This document shows, piece by piece, positions 19,551 to 31,121 of a DNA stretch of 46,040 nucleotides. The translations under genes were made by a program, and so were the position numbers. The number at the start of each line of letters is the position of its first letter. Position 1 is the stretch's first letter. The stretch is taken from the NCBI GenBank assembly GCA_003427395.1, contig BFEA01000017.1:5568985-5615024 (forward strand). Reading direction: 5' to 3'. The notes below the pieces were generated by a model that had not been told where the DNA came from, did not search any database, and was given only the letters and a program-made list of their open reading frames with translations. The stretch comes from Chara braunii (lineage: Eukaryota; Streptophyta; Charophyceae; Charales; Characeae).

Positions 19551-21434
19551 AATGTCATCGCGAGTCGCTAGCTGAGCACTACAACGAGTTGTGCGGATGG
19601 CGTGACGCGTCGGAAGTCTCGGAGGGGAAGGACTAGATGTGGCGGTCTGCTGTGGGTCAGACGGTACTTCGACAGACGGTGGGGCAGAGGAAACTGCGTC
19701 AGTCGTGTCCTAAGGGTTCCCTGATGGGATAGCCAAAGCGGCAAAGTTCGGCAAACTGCGACTCGGTAGTCGGGAAGCCGGCTACGTGCGAAGCCTCAGC
19801 GGTACACTGCACCGTGGCTAGCTGGGTGGGGCTGGACGGGTGGGGCTGGCCGGGCGGGGCCGGAGGGGGACTGAGATCAGCGCTGACNNNNNNNNNNNNN
19901 NNNNNNNNNNNNNNNNNNNNNNNNNNNNNNNNNNNNNNNNNNNNNNNNNNNNNNNNNNNNNNNNNNNNNNNNNNNNNNNNNNNNNNNNNNNNNNNNNNNN
20001 NNNNNNNNNNNNNNNNNNNNNNNNNNNNNNNNNNNNNNNNNNNNNNNNNNNNNNNNNNNNNNNNNNNNNNNNNNNNNNNNNNNNNNNNNNNNNNNNNNNN
20101 NNNNNNNNNNNNNNNNNNNNNNNNNNNTGGGGCTGGACGGGTGGGGCTGGCCGGGCGGGGCCGGAGGGGGACTGAGATCAGCGCTGACGAGAGATGTAAG
20201 CATAGTATCGATCGAGGGTGGCATGGTATGGACACCGTGAGGAGGTGTGTCCATCCTGGCAGTAACGAAGGCACCCGCGACAGGCCTCGAGGGCAGCACG
20301 CTCCTCAGGAGATAGAGTTCCGTGAGGAGGAACAAAACCTTGCAGGAGGTCTATCTGAGGAACCGTGATCGTGGGGGCACCAGCCTGTGCAACCCGACTG
20401 TGTGGACGACCCATCGCGGACATGACCATCTGCAGGCGCTCGGCCACCGGGATAGTGTCGTCATCCAAGTGATACTGGATGACGTGACGGAGCTCGATGT
20501 CATTGGGGGCGTCCCCGAGCGCAGGGTCAAGCTCGGCCGAGGTATCCTCGCCGTACTCCAAAGAACTGTAGCGCCGAGAGAATGGCACTCCAAGTCAAGT
20601 TGGTCGGTGAAAGCGGCCGGCGAAGGAGGATCGACCGCGAGTAGCACCGCGTGACTGGGTGACGACGACGGTGGATCGTGAAAAAGATGGGGCGTCGGAG
20701 AAGCGACTCCGCATCTTCTGGTACTGTCGAGCAGCCTTGTTGGCGTACTTGAGGAGGCGAAGCTCTGTCGCTAGATCTCGATGCGGTAGTCAGTCGGAAG
20801 ACCGACAACGAACCTGTTGGTAAAAAAAACCTTAAGTAAAAGTGTCTCATCGTAAATAAGGCGAGCGTCCAAAAACACTCTAATGTGATGCTCAAGACGG
20901 CTGGTGCGGAGGACCTGCGCCACTGCGTCTAGGTGACCCGATCTAAGGCATCAGTCGCATCATGGAGAGTGTCGTAGCGGTCATGGAGGAGCGGGTTGAA
21001 ATCCGTGAGAGTAGGAACCTCACCTATGCGAGTACAATGACAATGATAGTTCTCCCGTGCGGAGAATGCGCTGCCTCGCAATTTTGTTGTGAGCTCGGAG
21101 CACCACAATGTCTGAATAGTGTTAGTCAGTGTGAGCGCACATGTGGCAACCTGCAACTAGTGCGACACATGCATTGTACCATCGAAGTCGGGTGTGTCCG
21201 ACAGACGCACAAGGGTGGGACCGCTGTGATGACGGCAAGGGGAGAGGAGTTAGCCCGCACTGCGGCGGTAAATGTCGAGGCTGGTGCAGAGGTAGAAGTG
21301 GTGACAGGCTGAGAGTCGGGGCTTATGGTGGAAGGTCCAGCAGACGTGGAGGCAATAGCCGCAATCAACTGTGGCGGAGTAGCGAGGTAGGAGGGTAGAG
21401 GGGGGGGAGCCGGTCGAGGGAAACGAGCCGGCAA
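19551..21434 (-). pseudogene. Degenerate Gag region of chromovirus-type fragment
   Basis: The best part is 20178-20588, with a zinc-knuckle-like CLRYCQDGHTSSRC. This has irregular C-X3-C-X3-H-X4-C spacing and is followed by PYHATLDRYYAYI. Upstream, 20929-21156 keeps a Gag-like stretch, and 21126-21434 is Pro/Ser/Thr-rich. Frames are broken repeatedly and a 240-N gap removes part of the 3' end. Assignment rests on position before protease and on the knuckle. Confidence 0.6.
19827..20188. other. N gap flanked by identical 61-bp copies
   Basis: 19827-19887 and 20128-20188 are identical (tggggctggacggg ... gatcagcgctgac) and abut the 240-N gap (19888-20127) on each side. This is either a GC-rich tandem repeat collapsed in assembly or the same contig end placed twice. 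The gap length is an estimate. Confidence 0.85.
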
Positions 21435-21643
21435 GACAGAGGTGGGAGGGGCGGTATAGGAAGAAGAAGGGTGAGCAGCCTGTGATGGGTGAGGCTGTCT
21501 CAGGGAGAGAGTCTACACCTGCAGCTGCGCCACGGTGGCCTGTAGGGTAGCCACCCTCTGGGTGCGCGGGGTCGGAGGTGGAGGAGGAGAAGAGAGTACC
21601 CTAGTGGGAGGAGGGAGAACTCCAGGCCGTAGGTCGCGACCGG
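21435..21643 (-). other. Leader of chromovirus-type fragment
   Basis: GC-rich, with gtcgcgaccgg next to the arm boundary at 21644. If the arm edge (..TTTTGTCCGACA on the minus strand) is an LTR end, this would be the 5' leader. However, no TGG-initiated primer site is present, so priming is unresolved. Confidence 0.4.
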
Positions 21644-21652
21644 TGTCGGACA

Positions 21653-21682
21653 AAATACCCTACCCTTACAAGGGTATTTTGC
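21653..21682. repeat. Palindrome at inner end of right arm
   Basis: On the minus strand AAAATACCCTT, two-base loop, AAGGGTA, then a duplicated GGGTATTTT. It mirrors 5030-5053. Confidence 0.8.
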
Positions 21683-22300
21683 CATATCTTTGCATTCGCC
21701 ACGGTGGCGGCGTCAGCAACCATGGCGTAGCTTGTCTGGAACGAGAATCCTCGGTCACTGAGGCCGAGACAAAAATCGGTGAGAAAATTTCGTTAAGTGT
21801 GTGCGCGCGTTACTATAACGCGCACTGTGGAGATTAGGATCAGTAGTAATGCCCCTCGACGGAAGAGGTCGAAGGGTCAGTTGGACCAATGATTGTGTCA
21901 GGTAGGACTATGACACGCACTGAGACTTGGCCCAGTGCCTGCCTTCCTTCCAGTATTGGGGGTTCTGAAAATTTCGATCTTTAACTTCCCCTATTCAGCC
22001 TCTAGGTCGAGTATCCACCACACCTACTTCTACTTGGTGTGGTTCCAGCCTGCCCGCCACTTGAGTATCTACCCTGCCGCGACCCTCGATGCCGCGACCA
22101 CGGCTGAGTACCGGCCCTTCGGGCCTTCCGATGAAATATGTGCCCTTGCGGGTCACGCATGCGCCCAAGGCAGCAGGCATTTAGATAGGCACGCAGATTG
22201 GCAAACATGCATGATCACGTAGGCTAGAATGGGCTCAGGCCATTGGTTGGACTGAGCCATGTTACTTTATATGTACTAGAGTTACTCCCCTTCTAACCAA
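21683..22300. other. Noncoding inner part of right arm
   Basis: Mirror of 4406-5029. An open frame at 21935-22222 is kept in both arms but overlaps another conserved frame on the opposite strand. It is not scored as a gene. Confidence 0.5.
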
Positions 22301-22303
22301 AGT

Positions 22304-22388
22304 GGGAGCTAGCTCAGTAGGTTGCTGTACAAGGTTGATATGCGGAGGATCTGGGGATCAAGGCCCGTCGCCCTCCGAGCTAGCTCCC
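22304..22388 (+). ncRNA. tRNA-like hairpin, right copy
   Basis: gggagctagctcagtagg ... gagctagctccc, with a 12-bp terminal stem, an A-box-like head and a weak B box. It is nearly identical to the left copy (4321-4405), with a change in the D-loop region (gtacaagg versus gtacaggg). Confidence 0.45.
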
Positions 22389-22420
22389 TTTTGATAGGGA
22401 GCTCCACTTTCGTTTTGCCT

Positions 22421-22483
22421 GGGGTTTGAACGGCCGGGACTTGAACCCGTGACCACCATATTAGACTTAGTTGTAGTTGCCCC
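22421..22483 (-). ncRNA. tRNA-like segment with B-box, right copy
   Basis: The minus strand carries the same cgggttcaagtcccg T-arm-like stem-loop (22435-22449) as 4260-4274. Exact conservation of the B box in both arms may reflect common origin only. Confidence 0.45.
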
Positions 22484-22489
22484 GTTAAA

Positions 22490-23216
22490 AAAAACGAGGC
22501 CCGACACTTGGCAGGTAGGGAAAACTGCGAGTAAATTTTGTTAGGTTCTTTTATTTCAGTTTCTTTATTTAAGATTTTCTTTATTCCCGTTGCCTCCCAA
22601 CGGCCTACCTACCCCGAGAGTGCCCAAATGAATGTCGCCCAAATACTGTGACGGATTCATCTAGTAAGAAGCCGCCCCGATCGTGGTCCGTCGAACTTCT
22701 CCACGGGCAGGGCACTACGGGCGAGAATGGCGCGGTGATGCCAGCCGAGAAAAGTGAAAGATAGGGAGAGCATGGGAAACAGCGAACGCGAGTCATTCGC
22801 AGACATGCATTCGAGGGAAGAGTAAGCGCTCAGCAAGCACTAGCGCGTGAGCGTACGGGTTTGGTAAGCATGCGAGTGCAAACACAAATGCGAAAGGAGG
22901 ACGGCAACGAGTAAGTGAGGCAAAGAACGAGCAAACGGAGGCGAAGGGGAAAGAAGGAGAAGAAGAAGAAGTAGAGGAAGGAGAAAGAGGAGAGGAGGAA
23001 AGGACGTATGCTGTAGCGAAGGAAAGAGGAAAAGGAGTTGGAGGAAGAAGGAAAGAGAGAGATACTTACTAGACCGGATGACAAAGCTCGTCGACGACGA
23101 CGGCTCCGGCAAACGACGGTATCTCGCAGGCAACGGCAACGACGAGAAGAGAAACGGGTAAGTCTGAGATCACGCAACTTACCTTATGATACTTCCATCA
23201 ATAGAAATAAGAAAAT
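22490..23216. other. Noncoding arm sequence with polypurine tract
   Basis: Mirror of 3501-4225, purine-rich from about 22900 to 23060. No protein recognised. Confidence 0.5.
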
Positions 23217-23239
23217 AAATAAATGAGTAAATAAATAAA

Positions 23240-23270
<31 letters not shown>

Positions 23271-23276
23271 AAATCA
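23217..23276. repeat. AAAT microsatellite
   Basis: AAAT/AAATA array, mirror of 3431-3500. Confidence 0.95.
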
Positions 23277-23441
23277 AATGAATACCACTAGAATGTGGAA
23301 AGATTCTGAACTACATGGGTGTATGTGTGTGTATGGGTGTGCGTATGTGTGTGTGTGTAAGATTGAGAGAGAGACGATAAGTTTCCAAACTTGGCCATCA
23401 GCCAAGTCTCTTGCCCGCGCCTCTCTACGCGCTACCTGGGC

Positions 23442-23532
23442 CGATAGAATGAGCAAATCAAAGAGTGGCGATGCATATTTCCAAGTTTCAACGGAAGATT
23501 CATTCCGTTTTTTTTTTGCTCATCCTATCGAT
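23442..23532. repeat. ~90-bp hairpin element, copy R1
   Basis: cgatagaatgagcaaatc ... tttgctcatcctatcgat, with inner palindrome cggaagattcattccg. It is 213 bp from the next copy. Confidence 0.85.
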
Positions 23533-23654
23533 GGAATGTGTGTGTATGTCTGTGTATAAGTGTGTGTGTGTATGAGAGAGAGAGGGAGACTATAAGTCTC
23601 CATCCTTGGCCGACCACTAAGTCCCCAGATCACGTCTTGCTACACACTATTTGG

Positions 23655-23744
23655 ATCGATAGAATGAGTAAATCGAAAAGTGGCAGTGTGTATTTCCTTG
23701 CTTCGACGGAAGATTCATTCCGTTTTTGCTCAAATCCTAGCGAT
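23655..23744. repeat. ~90-bp hairpin element, copy R2
   Basis: atcgatagaatgagtaaatc ... ttgctcaaatcctagcgat. It is preceded by a GA/TG microsatellite spacer and the segment around cttggccgaccactaag. Confidence 0.85.
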
Positions 23745-23880
23745 GAAATGAGCGTGTGTATGTGCGTACGAGTGGGTATACGATGGTGCGTGTGTGTGGG
23801 TGCGTAAGGAGAGAAGGATACTTACCCGATCGTCGTTGCCGTTGTCACTACCGTCGGGCGACTGGCCCAAACGCAACGCA

Positions 23881-23935
<55 letters not shown>

Positions 23936-23937
23936 AA
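23881..23937. repeat. TAAA microsatellite
   Basis: Uninterrupted TAAA units, mirror of 2744-2825 but shorter by about 25 bp. Confidence 0.95.
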
Positions 23938-24090
23938 TGATGACTACTTGCATTCATCATATTCGCATTACCACTGTCATTATTATTATTAGTTTTTATT
24001 ATTTTACTGTTATTAACTTATTATAATAGCAAGCCATAAGCCATGACGCGTACGCGAGCGAAGCAATGTGGCATAAGGTATGCGCGCTCC

Positions 24091-24182
24091 GTAGATAGGT
24101 AGAAAGAGCAAATCGAAAGGAGGCAGTGTACAATCCACATTTCAACGGAAGGTTCATTCCAATTTTGCCCATCCTATCGATG
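24091..24182. repeat. ~90-bp hairpin element, copy R3
   Basis: gtagataggtagaaagagca ... ttttgcccatcctatcgat. The left end is diverged. Mirror of 2503-2593. Confidence 0.7.
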
Positions 24183-24702
24183 GTATGGGTATGTGTGTGT
24201 GTGTGTGAGTGTGAAAGTTTCTCCTTCCCTGTAAGTTCGTCATGTCTCCCTCACCTCTCGCTACCTGACTTCAGTGCATCAGCAGACTAGAGAGAGAGGG
24301 ATTGGTGGCATTTGATCCAGGCCCGACATTGGGCTTCAGACATTTGACGAGGGATTATCAGGGACTTGTACTGAAGACTTCGTGTTGACGACATACCCAT
24401 CTACCCCTCTTCTTCGTCTAAAACTTCTCCTCCTCTCCATCTAGCCTCCCTCTTCTTCGTATGGTATGGTCGGGGCTGGCGCAGTCTTCCTGTGTAAGGC
24501 GCCAGACCTCTTTACACTATGGGATGATGGTGGTGATCTATGTTCAGGACTGCAGTGTGATTATGATTGATCGGATCATTGGTACCTCAGCCCTCTACGC
24601 TATCTTAGACTCTGTGCAGGAGGACGGTTTCTGTCTGATCGACGCTCGTACAATAAGCGGTTGCATGGGTAGGTGTGAATATGAGAGAGGAGGAGAGTAT
24701 GG

Positions 24703-24742
<40 letters not shown>
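24703..24742. repeat. GA microsatellite
   Basis: About 20 GA units with one interruption, inside a longer purine-rich tract (24660-24800). Confidence 0.9.
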
Positions 24743-24744
<2 letters not shown>

Positions 24745-24902
24745 AAAAGGGGAGAGAGATAGGAGAATGGGAAAGGAGAGAGAGGGAAAAAGGGGACTAA
24801 CCTGTTGCTCGATTACCGGCTGCTGTAGCGGATCAATATTGAACGCTNTGCCTCTCCTATAGTGGCTGTATCAGATAGGTTCACGTACGTTTATGAATTT
24901 TT

Positions 24903-25000
24903 ATTAATGTTATTATTATTACTATTACTATTAATATTGCTATTATTATAATTATCCTTATTATTATTACAGTTAATGTCATTATTATCATTATTAATAT
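24903..25000. repeat. Degenerate ATT microsatellite
   Basis: ATT runs broken by ACT and AAT units. Confidence 0.85.
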
Positions 25001-25076
25001 TAGAGATAGAACAGATGGTAGTGTATATTTCCCCGATTCAACTGAAGATTCATTATGTTTTGCTCATCCTAGCGAT
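25001..25076. repeat. Partial hairpin element, copy R4
   Basis: gagatagaacagatggtagtg ... tttgctcatcctagcgat. The left end is shortened. Confidence 0.65.
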
Positions 25077-25196
25077 GGGATGTGTGTGCGTGAGACATTC
25101 ATGATTCGGGAGAGAGATCGAAGGGAGGAAGAGATCAAGGAGAGAGAGGGGAAAGAGCCTATAAGTCCCTACCGCTTCTCACCGCACGCGACGTGG

Positions 25197-25284
25197 ATCG
25201 ATAGAATGAGCAGACCAAAAAGTGGCAGTGTATATTTCCACGTCTCAGCGGAAGATTCATCCCGTTTTTGCTCATCCTATCGAT
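25197..25284. repeat. ~90-bp hairpin element, copy R5
   Basis: atcgatagaatgagcagac ... tttgctcatcctatcgat, 88 bp, with gcggaagattcatcccg in the centre. This is one of the best-preserved copies. Confidence 0.85.
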
Positions 25285-25679
25285 GGACTGTGTGAGTGTG
25301 TGTGTGTGAGAAAGAGAGATTGGTGACTCTGGGACTTGACGACATTTGGATTCAGATTCGACGTTGGGATTCAGATATCGAAGAGGGGTTATTTGGGGTC
25401 TGTATCGAAGACTTGGTGCTGACAACATTCCCATCTATCCCTCGTCTTCGTCTAATCCCCTCCTCTCCGTCTGTGCATGGTCTGGACCTGGCGCATCCTT
25501 CCTGTATATAGCCCCAGGCCCCTTCACGCCATGGAACGGTGATGATGTAGGTCGGGGCCGCATCGCAATATTGATTGATCGGATCATTGGTGTCTGAGTC
25601 TTCCGTTACGCTATCTTGTACTTTGTATGAGAAGTCGGTTCTTGTTTTGGTATGCACCTTTACTGTATGCAGCACGCGT

Positions 25680-25880
25680 ACACTTAGTAAGAGAGAAGAG
25701 AGACTGAGAAGGGGAGGAGAGATCGAGTAAGAAGAGAGATTGAAAAGGGGGAGAGAGAGAAAAAAAAAAAGGGAGAAAGCGAAGGAGAGAGAAGGGAGAA
25801 GGAGGGGTGATTATGATGATGATGGTGGGATTATGTTGGTAATGATGAGATGATGATGATGATGGTGAGAGAAAGGATGA
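25680..25880. repeat. Purine-rich tract and GAT repeats
   Basis: Nearly all A/G on the plus strand (agagagaagagag, aaaaaaaaaaggg), then gatgat units. Ser/Leu-rich minus-strand frames here are composition artefacts. Confidence 0.8.
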
Positions 25881-26228
25881 TGATAATGAGGGCACTTACC
25901 TTGTATTGGCGATGGTCTGCACGGGCGACATCATCAAGTACTTCGGGGTGCCGCTGATGACAACAGTTGCATTGTTTTTTTTTTATAGTCTGTAGTAGTT
26001 GAGTAGGAGTAGGCTGAATGCTGGACGCCAAAGTGTGAGTAGGAAGGAAATCGGCTCTTGTGTTGGGATGGATAGAGAATGTTCCCCTTGGCATTTGTTT
26101 TCAGTACTACGAACACCCCATTGGTGTATTAGTAGTGCAATACTGCTCTTTGGACACAGTGTGGCTATCTGGCTTTCAATGTGATGGTGTAGTCTGGAGC
26201 TGTCATCTCGCTGTTGTTTGTTTTCCCT

Positions 26229-26340
26229 GCAATTATTATTATTATTATTATTAATATTATTATTATTAATATTATTATTATTAATATTATTATTATTATT
26301 AAGATTATTATTATTATTAAGATTATTATCGTTATTATTA
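26229..26340. repeat. ATT microsatellite
   Basis: ATT with AAT and AAG interruptions. Confidence 0.9.
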
Positions 26341-26572
26341 CAACTATTTGTAGACTGTAGTCTGGGTCTGGTCACTTGGATATGATGCTGTTGATTTGGA
26401 GTTCGCTATTGCTCATCTGTCCGATGCAGACAGAGTCTGCCATCTGTAGTATGGACGACAAGCGCCTGATGGAGTCGTAATACTATTCTACTGCTGATCC
26501 GAGATCAGACTAACTGGTCACATGTATATGATACTGTTGGATTACTGAAATTTGTTATTCCTCGTCTCCTCT

Positions 26573-26640
26573 GCATTATTATTATTATTATTATTATTTT
26601 ATTATTATTTATCATTAATTATTATTATTTATTATTTTAA
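26573..26640. repeat. ATT microsatellite
   Basis: ATT units with TTATTTATC variants. Confidence 0.9.
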
Positions 26641-26664
26641 ATGCATGATTCTGGGTGCAAGCCA

Positions 26665-27041
26665 CATCTGTGAGTGGGGAATTGAGGTTGTGAGTGAAGG
26701 AGGACACGTACCTGGTGGAAGAGGACGTCAGCATTGGTGTTGACATCATCACTCGCTGATAGTCAAGTTGTCTCGTTGCTGTCATATAGCAGTTGTAGTG
26801 AGAGGATGTAGAGTAGATAGGACCCCTGGTGCCATTCACAACAGAGAGCTACATTGTGTTATGTTGTTGGTGTTGCCCTGTTGGGCTTGGACATTGACTC
26901 ACGACTCTTCTGTATTATTCTCAATCGGATGGTTAGCCGGTTCCATTGTACTATCTGCTCTGGCTTTGATTACTTGGACTTCAGCGTGTTTTACATTCCG
27001 AGTTTCTGAGCATCGTCCATACTCATGTTCATTACAATTTT
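26665..27041 (+). repeat. 350-bp ATT-tailed repeat, copy 1
   Basis: Shares with the next copy cgtacctggtg, ggtgccattca, cagagagctacattg, tatgttgttggtgttgccct, ttgactcacga, gtactatctgctctggctttga and acttggacttcag. It is followed directly by a 120-bp ATT run. On its minus strand ccaccag|gtacgtgtcc looks like a 5' splice site. Confidence 0.8.
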
Positions 27042-27046
27042 TATTA

Positions 27047-27108
<62 letters not shown>

Positions 27109-27165
27109 CATTATTATTATTATTATTATCATTATTATTATTATTATTGTTATTATTATTATAGT
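27042..27165. repeat. ATT microsatellite tail
   Basis: Long ATT run at the 3' end of repeat copy 1. Confidence 0.95.
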
Positions 27166-27397
27166 TGTGTAGTCTGATTTGCTCTCAGTCACACCTTTCA
27201 TGTGTGTGACAACAGCGCAGCAACTGGAAACGCGCACCCAAACTCGAAACTTAGAGATATGACCATCCAGATACGAGTATGTTTTCAACTGGCTACAATG
27301 ACTCAGCCCAGCAACTCTGTTTACGTACACCGGACTACCCAGGGTACCTCACACACGGCGATACTACACCGACGCGAGAGCCGCGGCTAACATACGA

Positions 27398-27502
27398 GAT
27401 CGGGCAGGCAGTCTGACTGAGCAAACAGACAGCCGGACTGAACAAACAAACAGTCGAACTGGACGAACAGACAGCCGGACAGGACAGTCGGGAGACAGAC
27501 GA
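27398..27502. repeat. 21-bp minisatellite
   Basis: Five units, each 21 bp, for example gagcaaacagacagccggact, gaacaaacaaacagtcgaact and ggacgaacagacagccggaca. Translated on the minus strand they give a seven-residue repeat (VRLSVCS-like). More decayed units may extend to about 27600. Confidence 0.8.
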
Positions 27503-27829
27503 ACAAACAAAACATATATACATATAGGCACACAGACAAAGCAGCCGAACAGACAGCGACAGTCAGACACGGAGGCAAAAGGCCAGGCAAACAAACACAT
27601 CCACAAAAGGAGGGAGGAAAGAAAGAAGACAGATTGATACACATAACGACAGAAAGAGTAGGCGGGTTTACAGAAACGAAGTTACAAGAACAGACGCCTA
27701 CAGGCAGGTAGAGAAAGCAAGGACGGACAGAAATGGTAGACAAACACACATTGACTAAGCAAGCAGCCATATCGGGGCTGCGTCGTTGTATGCTGGATGG
27801 GGTGCACGTTGACCCTTGGGTGCACATGG

Positions 27830-28336
<507 letters not shown>

Positions 28337-29019
28337 GTGAGGATTGGACCCTCAGAAGGACCTTGCCTACTTGCATTTGTACTAGGCATAGGCCCAGCAA
28401 GCCTTGTGCCCACCCTAAGTGAAGGCGGGCCAGATCTATGACCGCCCTAAGTGAAGGCAGGCCAGCCAGTCAATAAGAGCCCTCTGTGTAAACATTTCAC
28501 GAAGTAGGGTTCATGCAGTTGCAGCACGCCAGTTGGTTGGAGTGCACNGAGTCTCGAATCTCTGCAAATATGGAGATTCCAGGGCCTCTGAGTTAATTAG
28601 GCCTGGGCACTTGAACGTGAGGCCGACAATGCATGCTGGGTATAGAGGCCGAAAATACCAAAAGAGAAATNGGCCCACTATCTGAATCTGGCCGCAGGCC
28701 TTGACAAAAGAGGCGCAACTGCATCGCCCGGGCCCCAACTACATTGGGTCTGGATTCAGGCACTGGGGCCCAGTCGCAGGCTGAAGGAAGGCCACCCACG
28801 CGAAACANTGGCACATAGGCAAGCAGGGCGAGTAGGCAGGGATCTTTTGCCAATGCAGGCATTGCAGGCACGCTGCGCAAATGCGAGCTGCTGCGCAGCT
28901 GTGCTGCGCTAGGCGGAGGTGAGAGACAGGCATGCGCTAGGAAGTAGGGTGCTGCCTGTGGACGCATGGGCAGTGGCGGCCATAGCGTGGGCTGCAAGAG
29001 CGTGTAGTGAGGAGTGAAA
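28337..29019. other. GC-richer right-arm segment
   Basis: Mirror of 1760-2450. Contains three single N positions. No gene recognised. Confidence 0.6.
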
Positions 29020-29401
29020 GGCGTTATGGGTTATTAAGGGGATGTGTGGGAAAGAATAGGACATACCTGGTGGAGAGAGAGGCTCGGCTTTGGCCTTGAC
29101 ATCATCACTCATTCATAGTTAAGTTGTCTGATTGCTTTCTTTGCCGTAGTTGTAGAATTAATCTGTAGGGTAGATAGGGCGCCTGGCCCCATTCACAAGA
29201 GATAGCTACGTTGGGTTATGCTGTTAGTATTGCCCTGTTGGGCTTGGACCTTGNCTCTCGATGCTGTTGAATCCTTCTCAAAGAAATNGTTACTTAGGAT
29301 TCCATGATACNATCTACTCTTGTTTTGGCTACCTGGACAAACCATGTGATTCTGCGAGGAGGATTTCAGTGCTTCATCGACATTCATGACCCTAACAACT
29401 A
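29020..29401 (+). repeat. 350-bp ATT-tailed repeat, copy 3
   Basis: More diverged copy (atacctggtgg, gggcgcctggccccattca, gttgggttatgctgttag, ttgccctgttgggcttgga), with an ATT tail at 29402-29443. Its minus strand has ccaccag|gtatgtcc. It is the partner of 1386-1740. Confidence 0.7.
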
Positions 29402-29443
29402 ATTATTATTATTATTATTGTTATTGTTATTATTATTATTATT

Positions 29444-29783
29444 TATAGATCTGCTTTATTCACCCTTCTCCTACATGAGAACAGCAGCACACGCAAACTG
29501 TGATACACAATGACGCAGAGAGAAAGGAGACATACGTACAACAAAGGGGGGCAGAGAGAGAAAGAAGGAAGAAACCGTAGGTAAAGTTGTGGAGTGAAGT
29601 AGGCTAGGGCATTAGGGTTGACATGGGCCTGAGAACTTGAGCTTTGACTCACTACTACATTATACTGCTCTGTTGGCTGAATGCGCAGAGCTATGATACT
29701 CGCTGCTTGTATACGACTATTCAGACGAATGTGTGATCTCGCAACCGAGATTTTGATATCGTTCGTTTTCATAATCTTGGATA
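29444..29783. other. Noncoding arm sequence
   Basis: Mirror of 1003-1340. A 109-codon frame is present in both arms but resembles no protein and runs through low-complexity sequence. Not scored as a gene. Confidence 0.5.
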
Positions 29784-29910
29784 TTGTTATTATTATTATG
29801 ATTATTATTGTTATTATTATTATTATTGTTATTATTATTATTATTAATTATAATTATTATTATTGTGATTTTTTATCAGTATTTTATTATTATTGTTATT
29901 ACAATTACTA

Positions 29911-29986
<76 letters not shown>

Positions 29987-30010
29987 TTTATTTTTATTAT
30001 TATTATTTTC
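29784..30010. repeat. ATT microsatellite
   Basis: Long ATT array, mirror of 795-1003 and longer. Confidence 0.95.
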
Positions 30011-30751
30011 CTTGTCAGTATTATTGTATTTATTATTGGCATCATTATTACTTATATCGCCGGGACCACACACTAGAATAGGGAATCAGAATCGGACAGG
30101 GGTGCGAGGCCATAGAGCGAAGGAGGGCGCCATCAAGTATGACGGCTCTTACATCCTTTAACCTCCTGCGCTTTCCTATGCCTAAACCCTATATTCCATA
30201 TTTTGATCCATGTAACAGAGCGATTGCGGGAACTCTGCCGGAGTTCAGGCGGAACTCTGGAGGCAGGGAACGACGAGGTACGTTACTGCAACCCAGGATA
30301 CTGTCTCATATAGGCTATCATCGTAACGATGATCATAAGGGTTAGGCATTCATAATCAATAGACTCTTAAAGTTTGGATTGCGGGTAAATAAAAGTTTGG
30401 CTGAATGGAGACTAATTGCTTCTGGATACAAAAATCTTGTTGTGGGCATTGATGGGAGGTATGGATACAAGCTATCAAACCTCTCGCGATCATTCTCTCT
30501 ATATCCCATCCAAACAGATGATGAGTACTTTGGTTTGAGTTGTCATAATTAACTGTCATGAATCACACCGATCATTGCTCATTATACATCTGATCAAGCA
30601 ATAAGTCTCAAAACTAACAACGATTCACGGCTCGAATGCCATCGAAAGCGATGACCTCTGTCACAGATAAGACTTGAGTGGGGTAAGAATAGTAAAGAAA
30701 TCATGCCTTAACTCCAAATGAGCCTTACGCTTGGTCAAATGGTAAGCGCAA
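30011..30751. other. Noncoding arm sequence
   Basis: Mirror of 107-790. Nothing recognised. Confidence 0.55.
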
Positions 30752-31121
30752 GGATCCTTGGACACCCACCTTATTAAGGGCAAGCCACTGATAAGAGTAG
30801 CAGGGGAATCATGTCTTATCAGTGACTAGTCTGATATAAGAGTTGTGAGGTTTCAAGGACACATGCCTTATCATTAACCAACCTAACATTCTTTTCAGTG
30901 ATGAGAGTAGTAAGGATCCTTGGACACTCACCTTATTGAGGGCTGGCCACTGATAAGAGTAGCAGGGGAATCCTGTCTTATCAGCGACTAGTATGTTATA
31001 AGATTTGTGAGGTTTCAAGGACACATGCCTTATCACTGATTAAACCTAACATTCTAGTTAGTGATAAGAGTAGTAAGGGTCCTTGGACACTCACCTTATT
31101 GAGGGTTAGCCGGTGATAAGA
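30752..31121 (+). repeat. ~163-bp tandem satellite entering the gap
   Basis: Monomers start at 30752, 30914 and 31078 (ggatccttggacactcacctt-type start), giving periods of 162 and 164 bp. Each unit holds cactgataagagtagcagg ... tcttatcagtg, an 11-bp inverted repeat, and tgaggtttcaaggacacatg. The third unit is cut by the N gap, so the gap probably contains more monomers. Confidence 0.9.
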
